NCBI GenBank assembly: GCA_041725895.1
Contig: JBGRQA010000014.1
Location: forward strand, 62,001 to 126,000
DNA length: 64,000 bases
Reading direction: 5' to 3'
From: JBGRQA01 sp041725895
GTDB taxonomy: Bacteria; Bacteroidota; Bacteroidia; Bacteroidales; Marinifilaceae
Part shown: positions 18,330 through 26,580 of the stretch, piece by piece
How positions within the stretch are numbered: the stretch's first letter is position 1
How the letters are laid out: every line of letters starts with the position of its first letter
Notes under the pieces: generated by a model
What the model saw: the letters and a program-made list of their open reading frames with translations, nothing else
Told to the model about the DNA's origin: nothing
Database searches by the model: none
Translations under genes and position numbers: made by a program

Positions 18330-20192
18330 ATGATCTCATATTTGCAGGTTGAAAACCTTACCAAAAGCTACGGCGACCTTACACTTTTCGAAAATATCAG
18401 TTTTGGCGTAGGCCAGGGGCAAAAAATTGCTCTGATTGCCAAAAATGGTACCGGAAAAACCTCTCTCTTGAACATTATTGCTGGCAAAGACAGCCAGGAT
18501 AGTGGAGATGTTATTTTCCGCAATGGAATAAAGGTTGGATATCTGGAGCAAATTCCTGAAATGGATGATAGCAATACAGTAATCAATGAGGTTTTTAATT
18601 CTCCCGACCCTGTTTTGAGCGTAATCCGAGATTACGAAAAAGTGATTTCCAGTAATGACCAAGAAGCGATGTCTGAGATACTGGAAAAAATGGATCATTT
18701 CAAAGCCTGGGATTACGAAGTAAAGGTAAAGCAAATCCTTTCAAAGTTGAAGATCACCAATTACGATCAAAAAATATCCCAACTATCAGGAGGACAAAAG
18801 AAACGGGTTGGAATGGCCAAAGTATTGATTACCGAGCCGGATTTTCTCATTCTGGATGAGCCTACCAACCACCTCGATCTGGAAATGATTGAATGGCTGG
18901 AGGAATTTCTGAAAAAAAGCAAGGGAACCTTACTTATGGTAACTCACGACCGCTACTTTCTGGACCGTGTTTGCAACGAGATCATCGAAATGGATGCCAA
19001 TACCATATACAGCTACAAAGGCAACTACTCCTACTACCTTGAAAAAAGAGCCGAAAGAATAGAAATGCACAATTCCGAAGTATCCAAAGCACAAAACCTG
19101 TTAAAAACAGAACAGGAATGGATGCGTCGCATGCCACAAGCCCGTGGAACCAAAGCGAAATACCGTATTGATGCCTTCTATGAACTGAAGAAAAAAGCTG
19201 CTTCCGGTTTCAAGGAAGACAAAATGGAAATGGATATCAAATCGACACGCTTGGGTAAAAAGATTCTGGAATTCGATCACCTCTACAAAAGCTTTGGGGA
19301 TCTGAAGATTCTGGAAGATTTTAGCTACAAATTCGCCCGGGGGGAAAAAATCGGAATCATCGGGAAGAATGGTACTGGAAAATCCACCTTCCTGAATATC
19401 ATTACTCAAAACCTGGATGCAGATTCCGGAACAATAGAGATTGGTGAAACAGTTGTATACGGCTACTACAAACAGGACGGCATCAAAATCAACGAGAATG
19501 AACGCATCATCGATGTAATTAAAGAAATTGCCGAATCGATTACCATGGGTAACAATCGCGTAATGTCTGCCTCTCAGTTTTTGGAGTATTTTCTATTTCC
19601 GCCCAAAACTCAATACAATCTTGTTTCAAAACTAAGTGGAGGTGAAAAGCGACGCCTTTACTTGATGACGGTTTTGATGCGTAACCCGAACTTCCTGATC
19701 CTTGATGAGCCAACCAACGACCTGGACATCATGACCCTGAACGTTCTGGAAGATTATCTTATGAATTTTAAAGGATGCTTACTGATTGTATCCCACGACC
19801 GTTACTTTATGGATAAGGTGGTAGAGCATCTGTTCGTGTTCGAAGGAAATGGGAAAATCAAGAATTTCCCGGGGAACTACACCATCTATCGTGAAGCCAT
19901 AGCCGAGGAGGAGAAGGCACAGAAAAAGGTGGAAAAAGTGGTAAAACCCAAAAAGGAAAAGCCCAAATCGGCTCAACCACGTAAACTTTCTTTCAATGAG
20001 AAACGAGAATTCGAGCAATTGGAAAAGGATTTGGAGTCTTTGAACACTGAAAAAGAGGAAATCGAAGCAGCTATGAGCACCGGAACCCTTTCCAACGAGG
20101 AATTAATGAAGAAATCACAACGAATCCAGGAAGTGATTGACTTGATTGATGAAAAGGAACTGCGTTGGTTGGAGTTAAGTGAGTTAGCATAG
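18330..20192 (+). CDS. ABC-F family ribosome-associated ATPase (Uup-like)
   Basis: The product, 620 residues from the Met at 18330 (MISYLQVENLTKSYG), has two ABC ATPase domains and no membrane segment, so it is an ABC-F translation factor rather than a transporter. Domain 1 shows Walker A AKNGTGKTS, signature LSGGQKKRVGMAK and Walker B LILDEPTNHLDL. Domain 2 shows GKNGTGKST, LSGGEKRRLYLM and LDEPTNDLDI. The linker between them is the P-site tRNA interaction region. A Lys/Glu-rich C-terminal coiled coil (about 545-620) is the feature of Uup. ABC-F proteins act on stalled ribosomes and some give antibiotic protection; nothing here points to a resistance subtype. The in-frame extension to 18261 is rejected because it precedes the domain and contains the promoter. 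Confidence 0.93.
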   Translation: MISYLQVENLTKSYGDLTLFENISFGVGQGQKIALIAKNGTGKTSLLNIIAGKDSQDSGDVIFRNGIKVGYLEQIPEMDDSNTVINEVFNSPDPVLSVIRDYEKVISSNDQEAMSEILEKMDHFKAWDYEVKVKQILSKLKITNYDQKISQLSGGQKKRVGMAKVLITEPDFLILDEPTNHLDLEMIEWLEEFLKKSKGTLLMVTHDRYFLDRVCNEIIEMDANTIYSYKGNYSYYLEKRAERIEMHNSEVSKAQNLLKTEQEWMRRMPQARGTKAKYRIDAFYELKKKAASGFKEDKMEMDIKSTRLGKKILEFDHLYKSFGDLKILEDFSYKFARGEKIGIIGKNGTGKSTFLNIITQNLDADSGTIEIGETVVYGYYKQDGIKINENERIIDVIKEIAESITMGNNRVMSASQFLEYFLFPPKTQYNLVSKLSGGEKRRLYLMTVLMRNPNFLILDEPTNDLDIMTLNVLEDYLMNFKGCLLIVSHDRYFMDKVVEHLFVFEGNGKIKNFPGNYTIYREAIAEEEKAQKKVEKVVKPKKEKPKSAQPRKLSFNEKREFEQLEKDLESLNTEKEEIEAAMSTGTLSNEELMKKSQRIQEVIDLIDEKELRWLELSELA

Positions 20193-20274
20193 CAGATTAT
20201 TGAAGATATTAAGAAGAGGAAACGATACTCTTTGCTTATCGCCTCCAAGCAAAACAACAATTGCTGCTAGAAAT

Positions 20275-20310
20275 AAAGAGAAAGCCCGGTTTCAAACGGG
20301 CTTTCTCTTT
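20275..20310. terminator. Strong bidirectional terminator
   Basis: A perfect 14-bp stem (20275-20288 with 20297-20310, 8-base loop) with A and T tracts at either end sits between the convergent ABC-F and hydrolase genes. Confidence 0.92.
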
Positions 20311-20323
20311 ACAATACTTTTTG

Positions 20324-21406
20324 TTAGAAACGATAACCAGCTCTCTGCAATTCCTTCAGATTGGTTATTGGTTTTGAGGGGTGCAATTGCTTCGATAAGA
20401 ATTGATAAATCTTCACACGAATCTTTTTCGCAATTTTGGTATCCATACGATCAAAGGAATGACCTCCGGGAATATCTTGAAAAATCTCGTATTCAAACTT
20501 CTTGCCATCAGCTTTTAATGATTTAATCAAATGCTCCACCTCCACAACATTCACATCATCGTCAATGGTGTTGGTATGAATCAGTAAGGGAGTGTTTTGA
20601 AACTTATGCGTATTCCATGCAGGTGAACGACGTCGGTACTCGGCAATATTATCGTAAGCCGATTTGCCAATATGATAATCTGCCTCGTAAAGATCACGGT
20701 AATCCTGCTTATGGTAGCCCATCCTGGCAATTAGGTCACTTACAGGTACACCTGCAAAACCAACCTTAAAGTCCTTTGGATGCTCAAACAGATTAAGAAG
20801 GGTAATCATCCCCCCGTGACTCCAGCCCATAATACCTACCCGGTCCTTATCCACAAATTCATAGTTTTCGATCATGTAGTTACGGCTTGCATACACATCT
20901 TCCACTTCCAATCCTCCGTAATCAATCTTTTCGTAGTGTCCCTTGCCGTAACCGGTACTTCCCCTGTATTCAGCAGCAACTACAATGTATCCCTGGGCAA
21001 TCAATTCCCGCACAATATGGGTATAGTAAGTTGTAAAATCGCCATGAACACCACCATGAGGCAACACCATCAGGGGATATTTCTTATTGATATCAATATT
21101 TTTAGGAACAAACACGTAGGTCCAGAATTTCACAGGATTACCGGCACTCATTGAGGTAGGATTCTTTTCCTTCCACTTTGGGGGACCATAGATGTAAAGT
21201 TTATCGATATGAGCCACATCTCCTACCCTTTCAAACCATAGCAGGTCATCCACCAGCTTCTGCAGACGATCAACCCGATGATCCAAATTCGTATTGTATT
21301 CCTTAAGATTTTGGATTTCTTCCCGGATGGGCTCGTGAATTTGAGCTTTCAGGCCTCCTCCACTAAGAAGAAAGAATAGAAAGCCCAGGTAAATTAGCTT
21401 TTTCAT
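20324..21406 (-). CDS. Secreted S9-type alpha/beta-hydrolase (prolyl oligopeptidase-like)
   Basis: The product, about 360 residues from the Met at 21406, begins with a signal peptide (MKKLIYLGFLFFLLSGGGLKAQ), so it acts outside the cytoplasm. The catalytic domain fills almost the whole length. YGPPKW, VLPHGGVHGD (oxyanion region) and AAEYRGSTGYGKGHYE are typical of S9 peptidases. The nucleophile is in GWSHGG near residue 205, the Asp is likely in NTIDDDVN and the His in GGHSFDRMD. It lacks the beta-propeller of full S9 enzymes, so it is either a compact peptidase or an esterase. The upstream Met at 21475 is rejected because it hides the signal peptide. It converges on the ABC-F gene with a shared terminator. 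Confidence 0.85.
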   Translation of the reverse strand: MKKLIYLGFLFFLLSGGGLKAQIHEPIREEIQNLKEYNTNLDHRVDRLQKLVDDLLWFERVGDVAHIDKLYIYGPPKWKEKNPTSMSAGNPVKFWTYVFVPKNIDINKKYPLMVLPHGGVHGDFTTYYTHIVRELIAQGYIVVAAEYRGSTGYGKGHYEKIDYGGLEVEDVYASRNYMIENYEFVDKDRVGIMGWSHGGMITLLNLFEHPKDFKVGFAGVPVSDLIARMGYHKQDYRDLYEADYHIGKSAYDNIAEYRRRSPAWNTHKFQNTPLLIHTNTIDDDVNVVEVEHLIKSLKADGKKFEYEIFQDIPGGHSFDRMDTKIAKKIRVKIYQFLSKQLHPSKPITNLKELQRAGYRF

Positions 21407-21839
21407 TGGTTGAGTTTTGGTTAGCAATAAAAAACAAGGCCAATTTACAAATTTGAATGGATTTTCATTAACCAACTTTCCATTTTCAATAACACTTACT
21501 TTTTAGTACAACCACTTTCCCTTATCACTCATAAAAAAAACTAACATCAACACAACATAGATACATCCAACAAAACAGCTACAACAAACTATATATCAAA
21601 ACAAACTCATGATAGTTTTTTTTTACTCTTCATATTTTTCACTAAATTCAAGAGGAAACATATTATTGATATTGTAATTTATTCACAACAAATACTGACA
21701 AATCAACGAACTTAAGATTAGAAATTTATTATCCTATATACACAAGAGTACTAATTGGCACTAATTATTTAACTTTTAAACTGAAGTCCTGACGGTTTTA
21801 AAATGTTCAGGATATTATACCAATCTATTTTTTAATGTT
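21407..21839. other. AT-rich spacer upstream of the GG-leader peptide gene
   Basis: About 430 bases of AT-rich DNA separate the start of the hydrolase gene from the small peptide gene. No frame codes for anything recognisable and I find no perfect TAnnTTTG element. TAACTTTT near 21770 is the nearest. Immediately before the peptide gene is a two-codon frame, ATG TTA TGA (21835-21843), whose stop overlaps the peptide's ATG. Confidence 0.5.
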
Positions 21840-22010
21840 ATGAAAAAGTTACAAAACTTAACAGGAGTTAAAACACTTAGTACAAAAGAACAAAAACTAG
21901 TAAAAGGTGGATCACCTGCAAAAGATGTTATCTGTGATTGTAATGCACCCGACGGCACAGATGATTGTATGGCTTGGTGTAGTCCTTGTCCTACCGGACA
22001 TTGTAACTAA
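21840..22010 (+). CDS. Cys-rich bacteriocin-like peptide with double-glycine leader
   Basis: A 56-codon frame, too short for most gene calls. Residues 1-24 form a leader, MKKLQNLTGVKTLSTKEQKL then VKGG. This pattern (MKK-LxxL-GVKxLSxxEQ-xxxGG) matches the double-glycine leaders of class II bacteriocin-like and other exported peptides in Bacteroidota, which are cut after GG by the peptidase domain of an ABC exporter. The 32-residue core starts SPAKDVICDC and ends GHCN. It holds six Cys (residues 32, 34, 43, 47, 50, 55), two Pro-Cys/Cys-Pro turns and several Asp, so a compact disulfide-bonded or thioether peptide is likely. A hairpin with a T-rich tail follows at 22112-22140. No exporter, radical-SAM enzyme or immunity gene is visible nearby. 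Expression and processing are inferred. Confidence 0.8.
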   Translation: MKKLQNLTGVKTLSTKEQKLVKGGSPAKDVICDCNAPDGTDDCMAWCSPCPTGHCN

Positions 22011-22111
22011 GGAAGAAAATTGAATCAAATATCCTTTATTATCCTACAGAAATAAATGTATTAAGGATGTTTGAACACAAACTCAACCTACCCCAAACAT
22101 ATTTTATTAGC

Positions 22112-22140
22112 AGGGTGTCCTATATTGGTCACCCTCTTTT
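22112..22140 (+). terminator. Terminator after the GG-leader peptide gene
   Basis: AGGGTG (22112-22117) pairs with CACCCT (22130-22135), with an inner CC/GG pair, followed by CTTTT. It lies about 100 bases past the peptide stop. Confidence 0.65.
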
Positions 22141-22191
22141 CATTCCATCCCCAATAGCCCGAAAGAAAAACCGGGAACGAACTCTTTGAAA

Positions 22192-23526
22192 CTACTTTTT
22201 ACTTTCAATCCATTCAATCATACATATCCTTTGAGCTTGAGGAGTAATTTTGTATCGATCATCCATACGATGTCCGACGACCCAAACGATATCCTCTCCG
22301 GAAACCAACAGCCAGGTATTCTCCTTCTGTTCCAGTGAAAATTTCTGATCGATGAAGAAATCGCTAATCTTTTTTCGCCCCTTCATGCCAATGGGCTGGA
22401 AACTGTCTCCCTGCTTCCATTTGCGCAGAATGAGGGGAAACTGAAGCTTCTCAGCATCCAAACAACAAATATTTTTGTCTCTTGAAAAAGAAAAATCAGA
22501 GGACTTCTCAAATCTTTCAATTCTAAATTTTATTGGCTCCAGTAGTTCAAAATCTGATTCCCTGATCAGAAACTCACGATCCTCGATATTTTTCAAAGGT
22601 TGAAGCAAAAGAAACTCCCGATCGCGAATCAAACGATGGCTTGAGGAGTAGAAAACTTTACCAGAAATAGCATCAAGAGCCTTCGCTATGTTTCGCACAT
22701 CTTTGGAAGGGAAATTATAAGGCGAAAGTATTTCATACAGATAAGTAGCTGGAGCACTCAAAGCTTTCAACTTCGAAATTGAGATTTTCAACTGCTCCCC
22801 TTCTGCCGTAACAAGATCATCTTTTTGCTTACTTACCGACTCCAGATAAATTTGCTCCACCTCCTTAAAGTGCCTGATGTTTTCCATCATTGTCTGGCGA
22901 ATACCGGGATTGATCTCCTCCAAAACCGGTAGCACCTGGTTTCGAATCTTATTGCGGACAAAATCCAATTCGGCATTGGTGGAATCCTCCCGGTAAACCA
23001 AATCGTGAGTACGCGAATATTCTTCCAATTGCGGGCGGGAGAAATTCAGCAAGGGCCTCACTACCTTGCCTGCTTTGGCTTTAATGCCCGTCAATCCCCG
23101 GATACCAGTTCCCCTGCAAAGATTGATCAGCAAGGTTTCAGCAACATCATCGCTGTGATGGGCCACGGCAATGTAATGGCAATGCTGCTCCATGCGAAGT
23201 TCTTCGAACCAGTTGTAGCGCAAATCGCGAGCAGCCATTTCAACAGAGATTCCATTTGCTGCAGCTTCATTCCGCGTGGCAAAGCACTTCACAAAAACCG
23301 GGAAACCATATTCCTCGGCCTTCTGAATCACCAAAGCCTCATCCCCATCCGATTCTTCACCTCGAAGATTGAAATTGCAATGGGCAATCACACAATCCAC
23401 ATGTGCCCTGTAAAAAAGATCTAGCATTACCATGGAATCGACACCTCCGCTAACAGCCAAAAGGATCTTTTCATCACGGTAAAATAGCTCCTGTTCTTCA
23501 ATAAATTTTAGAAATGCGCGAATCAT
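22192..23526 (-). CDS. tilS: tRNA(Ile)-lysidine synthase
   Basis: This 444-residue enzyme adds lysine to C34 of the CAU-anticodon tRNA-Ile so that it reads AUA. The N-terminal PP-loop ATPase motif SGGVDS is at residues 26-31, followed by HCNFNLRGEES and AHHSDDVAETLLINL with the metal-binding acidic residues. A helical middle region and a C-terminal domain with KWKQGDSFQPIGMKGRKKISDFF, the tRNA-binding TilS_C motif, complete it. The length fits the long form. It lies 44 bases downstream of pabB on the same strand and is likely cotranscribed. Confidence 0.96.
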   Translation of the reverse strand: MIRAFLKFIEEQELFYRDEKILLAVSGGVDSMVMLDLFYRAHVDCVIAHCNFNLRGEESDGDEALVIQKAEEYGFPVFVKCFATRNEAAANGISVEMAARDLRYNWFEELRMEQHCHYIAVAHHSDDVAETLLINLCRGTGIRGLTGIKAKAGKVVRPLLNFSRPQLEEYSRTHDLVYREDSTNAELDFVRNKIRNQVLPVLEEINPGIRQTMMENIRHFKEVEQIYLESVSKQKDDLVTAEGEQLKISISKLKALSAPATYLYEILSPYNFPSKDVRNIAKALDAISGKVFYSSSHRLIRDREFLLLQPLKNIEDREFLIRESDFELLEPIKFRIERFEKSSDFSFSRDKNICCLDAEKLQFPLILRKWKQGDSFQPIGMKGRKKISDFFIDQKFSLEQKENTWLLVSGEDIVWVVGHRMDDRYKITPQAQRICMIEWIESKK

Positions 23527-23570
23527 AAATACGGAATATGGGTTGAATTGATATAAAAGTACAAAAGATG

Positions 23571-24887
23571 CTAGAAATTACAATTCAGCACCTTCATAAT
23601 GGCTTTGGCTTTGAGCAAACATTCCTCGTATTCATTTTCCGGAATAGAACGCATGGTAATGGCTCCGCCTACCATAAAGGACAAATATTCCCGAACAGCA
23701 TTGTACTGCAAACTTCGAATCACCACATTAAAATCGAAGTCTCCTTCGGGGGTAATATACCCCACCGCACCGGAATACAACCCTCGTTTGGTTGATTCAA
23801 ACTTCTCAATCAACTTCATCGCCCGAACCTTGGGTGCTCCGGTCATCGAGCCCATGGGATAGGAACATTTAATGGCCTCCACAAAATGCTTATCCTCTCT
23901 CAAAAAGGACACCACGGTAGAAATCATCTGGTGCACCTGTGGAAAAGAGTAGATTCCACACAGCTCCTCTACATGAACACTCCCCTTGTAGGCTGTCCGC
24001 GATAAATCGTTTCGAACCAGATCCACAATCATAATATTCTCTGCTCTCTCTTTAGGATCAGAAAATAAATGTTGCTTGATCTGCTCATCCTCCTCCGGGG
24101 TAACTCCACGACGGGCAGTTCCCTTTATGGGCTGAGAAACCAACTTACTCCCTTTTTTCTTAAGGTAACGTTCGGGAGACGCCGAAAGCAAGTATTTCTC
24201 ATCCAAACGATAGAAACAGGAATAGGGCGTTGGAGAAACCGCTTTCAATTTGCGATAAGTATCAACTGCATCTACCGTAATCTTCTCGGAATAAAACTCC
24301 TGACAGAAGTTCACTTCGTAAATATCTCCTCGTTGAATATGGTATTTCAACTCCTGAACCGCAGTCAGATATTCCTCCCTACTGATTCTTGCTTTCACAA
24401 AATCAACAATCGGCTCTTTTGCTGGGCGAATAGGGATTTGACAAATTTCATCAAAGAGTGTATTCACCTCTTCGGTTGAAAAAACATCTTTAGGAGTATG
24501 TATTTCAAGAGTTCTTTCTTGTAGTATAAAAACCCAACGAGGACGAAAAAAATGCAATTCGGGCATTTGAACGCCATCATGATTTTGGGATTCCAATTTC
24601 TCCACCTGATTTTTTAAATCATAGGACAAAAAACCAAACCACCAATCAGGATGTACTTCAATCTGCTTCTGCAAAATTTCAAAGTGATCATCCGAGGGCA
24701 AAATTTCAGACAAAACATCCACCCCAACCAAAAGTTCATAGCTATTGTACTCCTTTTTCGAATTGACCATTTGATCCACATTGTGACTGTCCAAATAGGC
24801 AACCCTATGGAATTGGGAAGCCCACAGCAATAGCTGCTCCTTAAAAATGTCGCTATTTTCTACCCGGTATTGATGGATGTTTCGCAT
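23571..24887 (-). CDS. pabB: Aminodeoxychorismate synthase component I
   Basis: The product (438 residues) converts chorismate with ammonia to 4-amino-4-deoxychorismate for folate synthesis. The chorismate-binding core in the C-terminal half shows SASPERYLKKKG, PIKGTARRG, MIVDLVRNDLSR, YPMGSMTGAPKVRAM and LYSGAVGYITPEGDFDFN. The PIKGT motif distinguishes PabB/TrpE-type amine-adding enzymes from isochorismate synthases. An N-terminal region of about 150 residues is degenerate, as usual for PabB. No pabA amidotransferase or pabC lyase is adjacent, so those subunits must be encoded elsewhere. It precedes tilS on the same strand. Confidence 0.93.
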   Translation of the reverse strand: MRNIHQYRVENSDIFKEQLLLWASQFHRVAYLDSHNVDQMVNSKKEYNSYELLVGVDVLSEILPSDDHFEILQKQIEVHPDWWFGFLSYDLKNQVEKLESQNHDGVQMPELHFFRPRWVFILQERTLEIHTPKDVFSTEEVNTLFDEICQIPIRPAKEPIVDFVKARISREEYLTAVQELKYHIQRGDIYEVNFCQEFYSEKITVDAVDTYRKLKAVSPTPYSCFYRLDEKYLLSASPERYLKKKGSKLVSQPIKGTARRGVTPEEDEQIKQHLFSDPKERAENIMIVDLVRNDLSRTAYKGSVHVEELCGIYSFPQVHQMISTVVSFLREDKHFVEAIKCSYPMGSMTGAPKVRAMKLIEKFESTKRGLYSGAVGYITPEGDFDFNVVIRSLQYNAVREYLSFMVGGAITMRSIPENEYEECLLKAKAIMKVLNCNF

Positions 24888-24960
24888 TGGGGCAAAAATA
24901 GGAAAAAATAGAATGCAGATTAACTGTGAAAACTACGATTTCTGCAGATCTCAAAGAAAA

Positions 24961-25025
24961 ACCGTAAAGGAAGGCAAAGAAAAATCCTTGATAAGAATTT
25001 TTGGTTCCCAAAATTCCTTTACGGT
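24961..25025 (-). terminator. Long-loop inverted repeat after the acuI-like gene
   Basis: A perfect 12-bp inverted repeat (24961-24972 with 25014-25025) has a loop of 41 bases. On the minus strand the second arm is followed by TTTTTCTTT. It lies just past the stop of the oxidoreductase gene, so termination is likely, although the long loop is unusual. Confidence 0.55.
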
Positions 25026-25051
25026 AAAAAATATAGCAGGTAAATTCAACC

Positions 25052-26044
25052 TTACAGTTTCACCACTACCCGTCCTCTACTCTTCTTATTCAGCATTTTG
25101 TCAATATATGCATCCAATTCATCCAGAGTACACTCCTTAAGAATATCTTCCAAACATTCACATTGCCATTCATCAGCCAGTTTATCCCAAACTTTCTGAC
25201 GAATTTCCATGGGACAATTCTGGGAATCCACTCCGATCAGACTAATGCCGTTCAGAATATAGGGATAAACCGTTCCTGGCAGATCACCTGAGCCAATGTT
25301 TCCGCAGCAGGTTACATTCCCCATAGGCTTACAAGCCTTGATTAGCGTATTCAGGATATTCCCTCCCACAACATCAATGGCTCCTGCCCATTTAGGGCGC
25401 AATAGTGGTCTACCGGACTGATCATCTGTTTCGCTTTTATCAATTCGGCTACTGGCTCCCAATTTCTTCAAAGCATCCTCTCCATCCTTCAAATCGGATG
25501 TGGCAGCAATTACTTCAAAGCCGAGTTTATCCAGAATACATACAGCAACGCTTCCAACTCCGCCCAAAGCTCCGGTAACTACAACTGGTCCCATTTCCGG
25601 CTTTTGTCCGGCTGCCAGTAATCGGAACACTGAAAGTCCTGCAGTAAAGCCCGCTGTACCAAAAACCATAGCTTGTTTCAAACTCAAATTTTGAGGTTTC
25701 AACACCACCCAATCAGCAGGTACCCGGATGTATTCGGCAAATCCCCCATCGGTATTCATACCCAAATCGTAGGATGTAACAATCACCTCATCCCCCGGTT
25801 TGAACTCCATATTAGCAGAAGCCTCCACAACTCCGGCTGCATCAATCCCAGGAGTATGGGGATATTTGCGGGTAACCCCTTTGTTTCCGGAACAGGATAG
25901 AGCATCCTTGTAATTCAGGGATGAATACTTCACACGTATTAAAACCTCCCCCTGTGGAAGTTCCAATATCTTTCTGGTTTCAATTCTTCTGTTAAATGCA
26001 CCTTCCTCTTCGTAAACACGTAAGGCTCGAAATGTTTTCTCCAT
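25052..26044 (-). CDS. YhdH/AcuI-type MDR oxidoreductase (acrylyl-CoA reductase-like)
   Basis: This protein of about 330 residues is a zinc-free medium-chain NAD(P)H-dependent reductase of the YhdH/YhfP group, whose characterised member AcuI reduces acryloyl-CoA. The catalytic-domain start ALRVYEEEGAFNR, the segment VKYSSLNYKDALSCSGNKGV, the PHTPGIDAAGVVE strand and the Rossmann-fold VVTGALGGVGSVAV are clear. It lacks the Cys/His zinc set of alcohol dehydrogenases. I chose the Met at 26044 because AGGGAGG lies 8 bases upstream, a strong ribosome site, and because the longer frame to 26116 has no family match. It is divergent from an HxlR regulator, the common arrangement for such quinone/enone reductases under electrophile control. 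Confidence 0.88.
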   Translation of the reverse strand: MEKTFRALRVYEEEGAFNRRIETRKILELPQGEVLIRVKYSSLNYKDALSCSGNKGVTRKYPHTPGIDAAGVVEASANMEFKPGDEVIVTSYDLGMNTDGGFAEYIRVPADWVVLKPQNLSLKQAMVFGTAGFTAGLSVFRLLAAGQKPEMGPVVVTGALGGVGSVAVCILDKLGFEVIAATSDLKDGEDALKKLGASSRIDKSETDDQSGRPLLRPKWAGAIDVVGGNILNTLIKACKPMGNVTCCGNIGSGDLPGTVYPYILNGISLIGVDSQNCPMEIRQKVWDKLADEWQCECLEDILKECTLDELDAYIDKMLNKKSRGRVVVKL

Positions 26045-26113
26045 TCTTTTTTCCTCCCTGATAGATTTGTATTTTAGCCCCCAATTTGTGGCTTTCGATT
26101 CATCTTCTAAGCA

Positions 26114-26145
26114 CAAAATTACAACAAAAAAAACTGTTTATCAAC
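26114..26145 (-). promoter_or_regulatory. Probable promoter of the acuI-like gene
   Basis: On the minus strand TAATTTTG (26121-26114) fits TAnnTTTG. GTTG (26145-26142) lies 20 bases upstream, one base from TTTG. The leader would be about 60 bases. The HxlR gene is divergent, so its operator may overlap this site. Confidence 0.45.
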
Positions 26146-26215
26146 AACTTACATTTATTACATCAACTAACATTTAGTTCTGTATTGCTGATTTTCAGCC
26201 TCAAAAAAGTTTATT

Positions 26216-26530
26216 TTGGAAAAAGGAATTTGTCCCATCGATACTTTTATCAACGTGGTAAAGGGAAAACGCAAAGCCACCATCATCCTGCACTTAATGC
26301 AGGGCACCAAACGCTACAATGAATTAATTCGACTCCTACCGGATATAAGTGACCGCATGTTGAGTCGTCAATTAAAGGAATTGGAACAGGATGGAATAAT
26401 TCTCCGAAAAGTTTTTCCGGAAGTCCCTCCCAAAGTAGAATACAGCCTCAGCGAATTAGGAAAAAAGGTTCACCCGGTACTTATTGCCATGTTCAAGAGT
26501 GGGAGAACATTCGAGAAGAGGATGGAATAA
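26216..26530 (+). CDS. HxlR-family winged-helix regulator
   Basis: A 104-residue transcription factor with a single HxlR winged-helix domain. CPIDTFINVVKGKRKATIIL opens the domain, with the N-terminal Cys-Pro typical of the family and often redox-sensitive. RYNELIRLLPDISDRMLSRQLKELEQDGI is the recognition helix region, and PPKVEYSLSELGKKVHPVL is the wing and final helix. The frame has no ATG: an in-frame stop lies at 26189 and the only plausible start is TTG at 26216, giving the usual N-terminal length. It is divergent from the acuI-like reductase and probably controls it. In characterised HxlR regulators the conserved Cys can sense aldehydes or quinones; that is inference here. Confidence 0.88.
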   Translation: MEKGICPIDTFINVVKGKRKATIILHLMQGTKRYNELIRLLPDISDRMLSRQLKELEQDGIILRKVFPEVPPKVEYSLSELGKKVHPVLIAMFKSGRTFEKRME

Positions 26531-26554
26531 AAAAGGCAGCCTCTAAAGACTGCC
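26529..26554 (-). terminator. Terminator after pepT
   Basis: GGCAG (26535-26539) pairs with CTGCC (26550-26554) and is followed on the minus strand by six T. It overlaps the end of the convergent HxlR gene and may serve pepT. Confidence 0.65.
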
Positions 26555-26580
26555 CTGTATGCTATTGATTCAATATAGGA

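Noticed and set aside
20324..22010. S9-type hydrolase as processing protease of the GG peptide
   Set aside because: GG leaders are normally cut by C39 peptidases; the hydrolase is on the other strand with its own terminator, so the link is only proximity.
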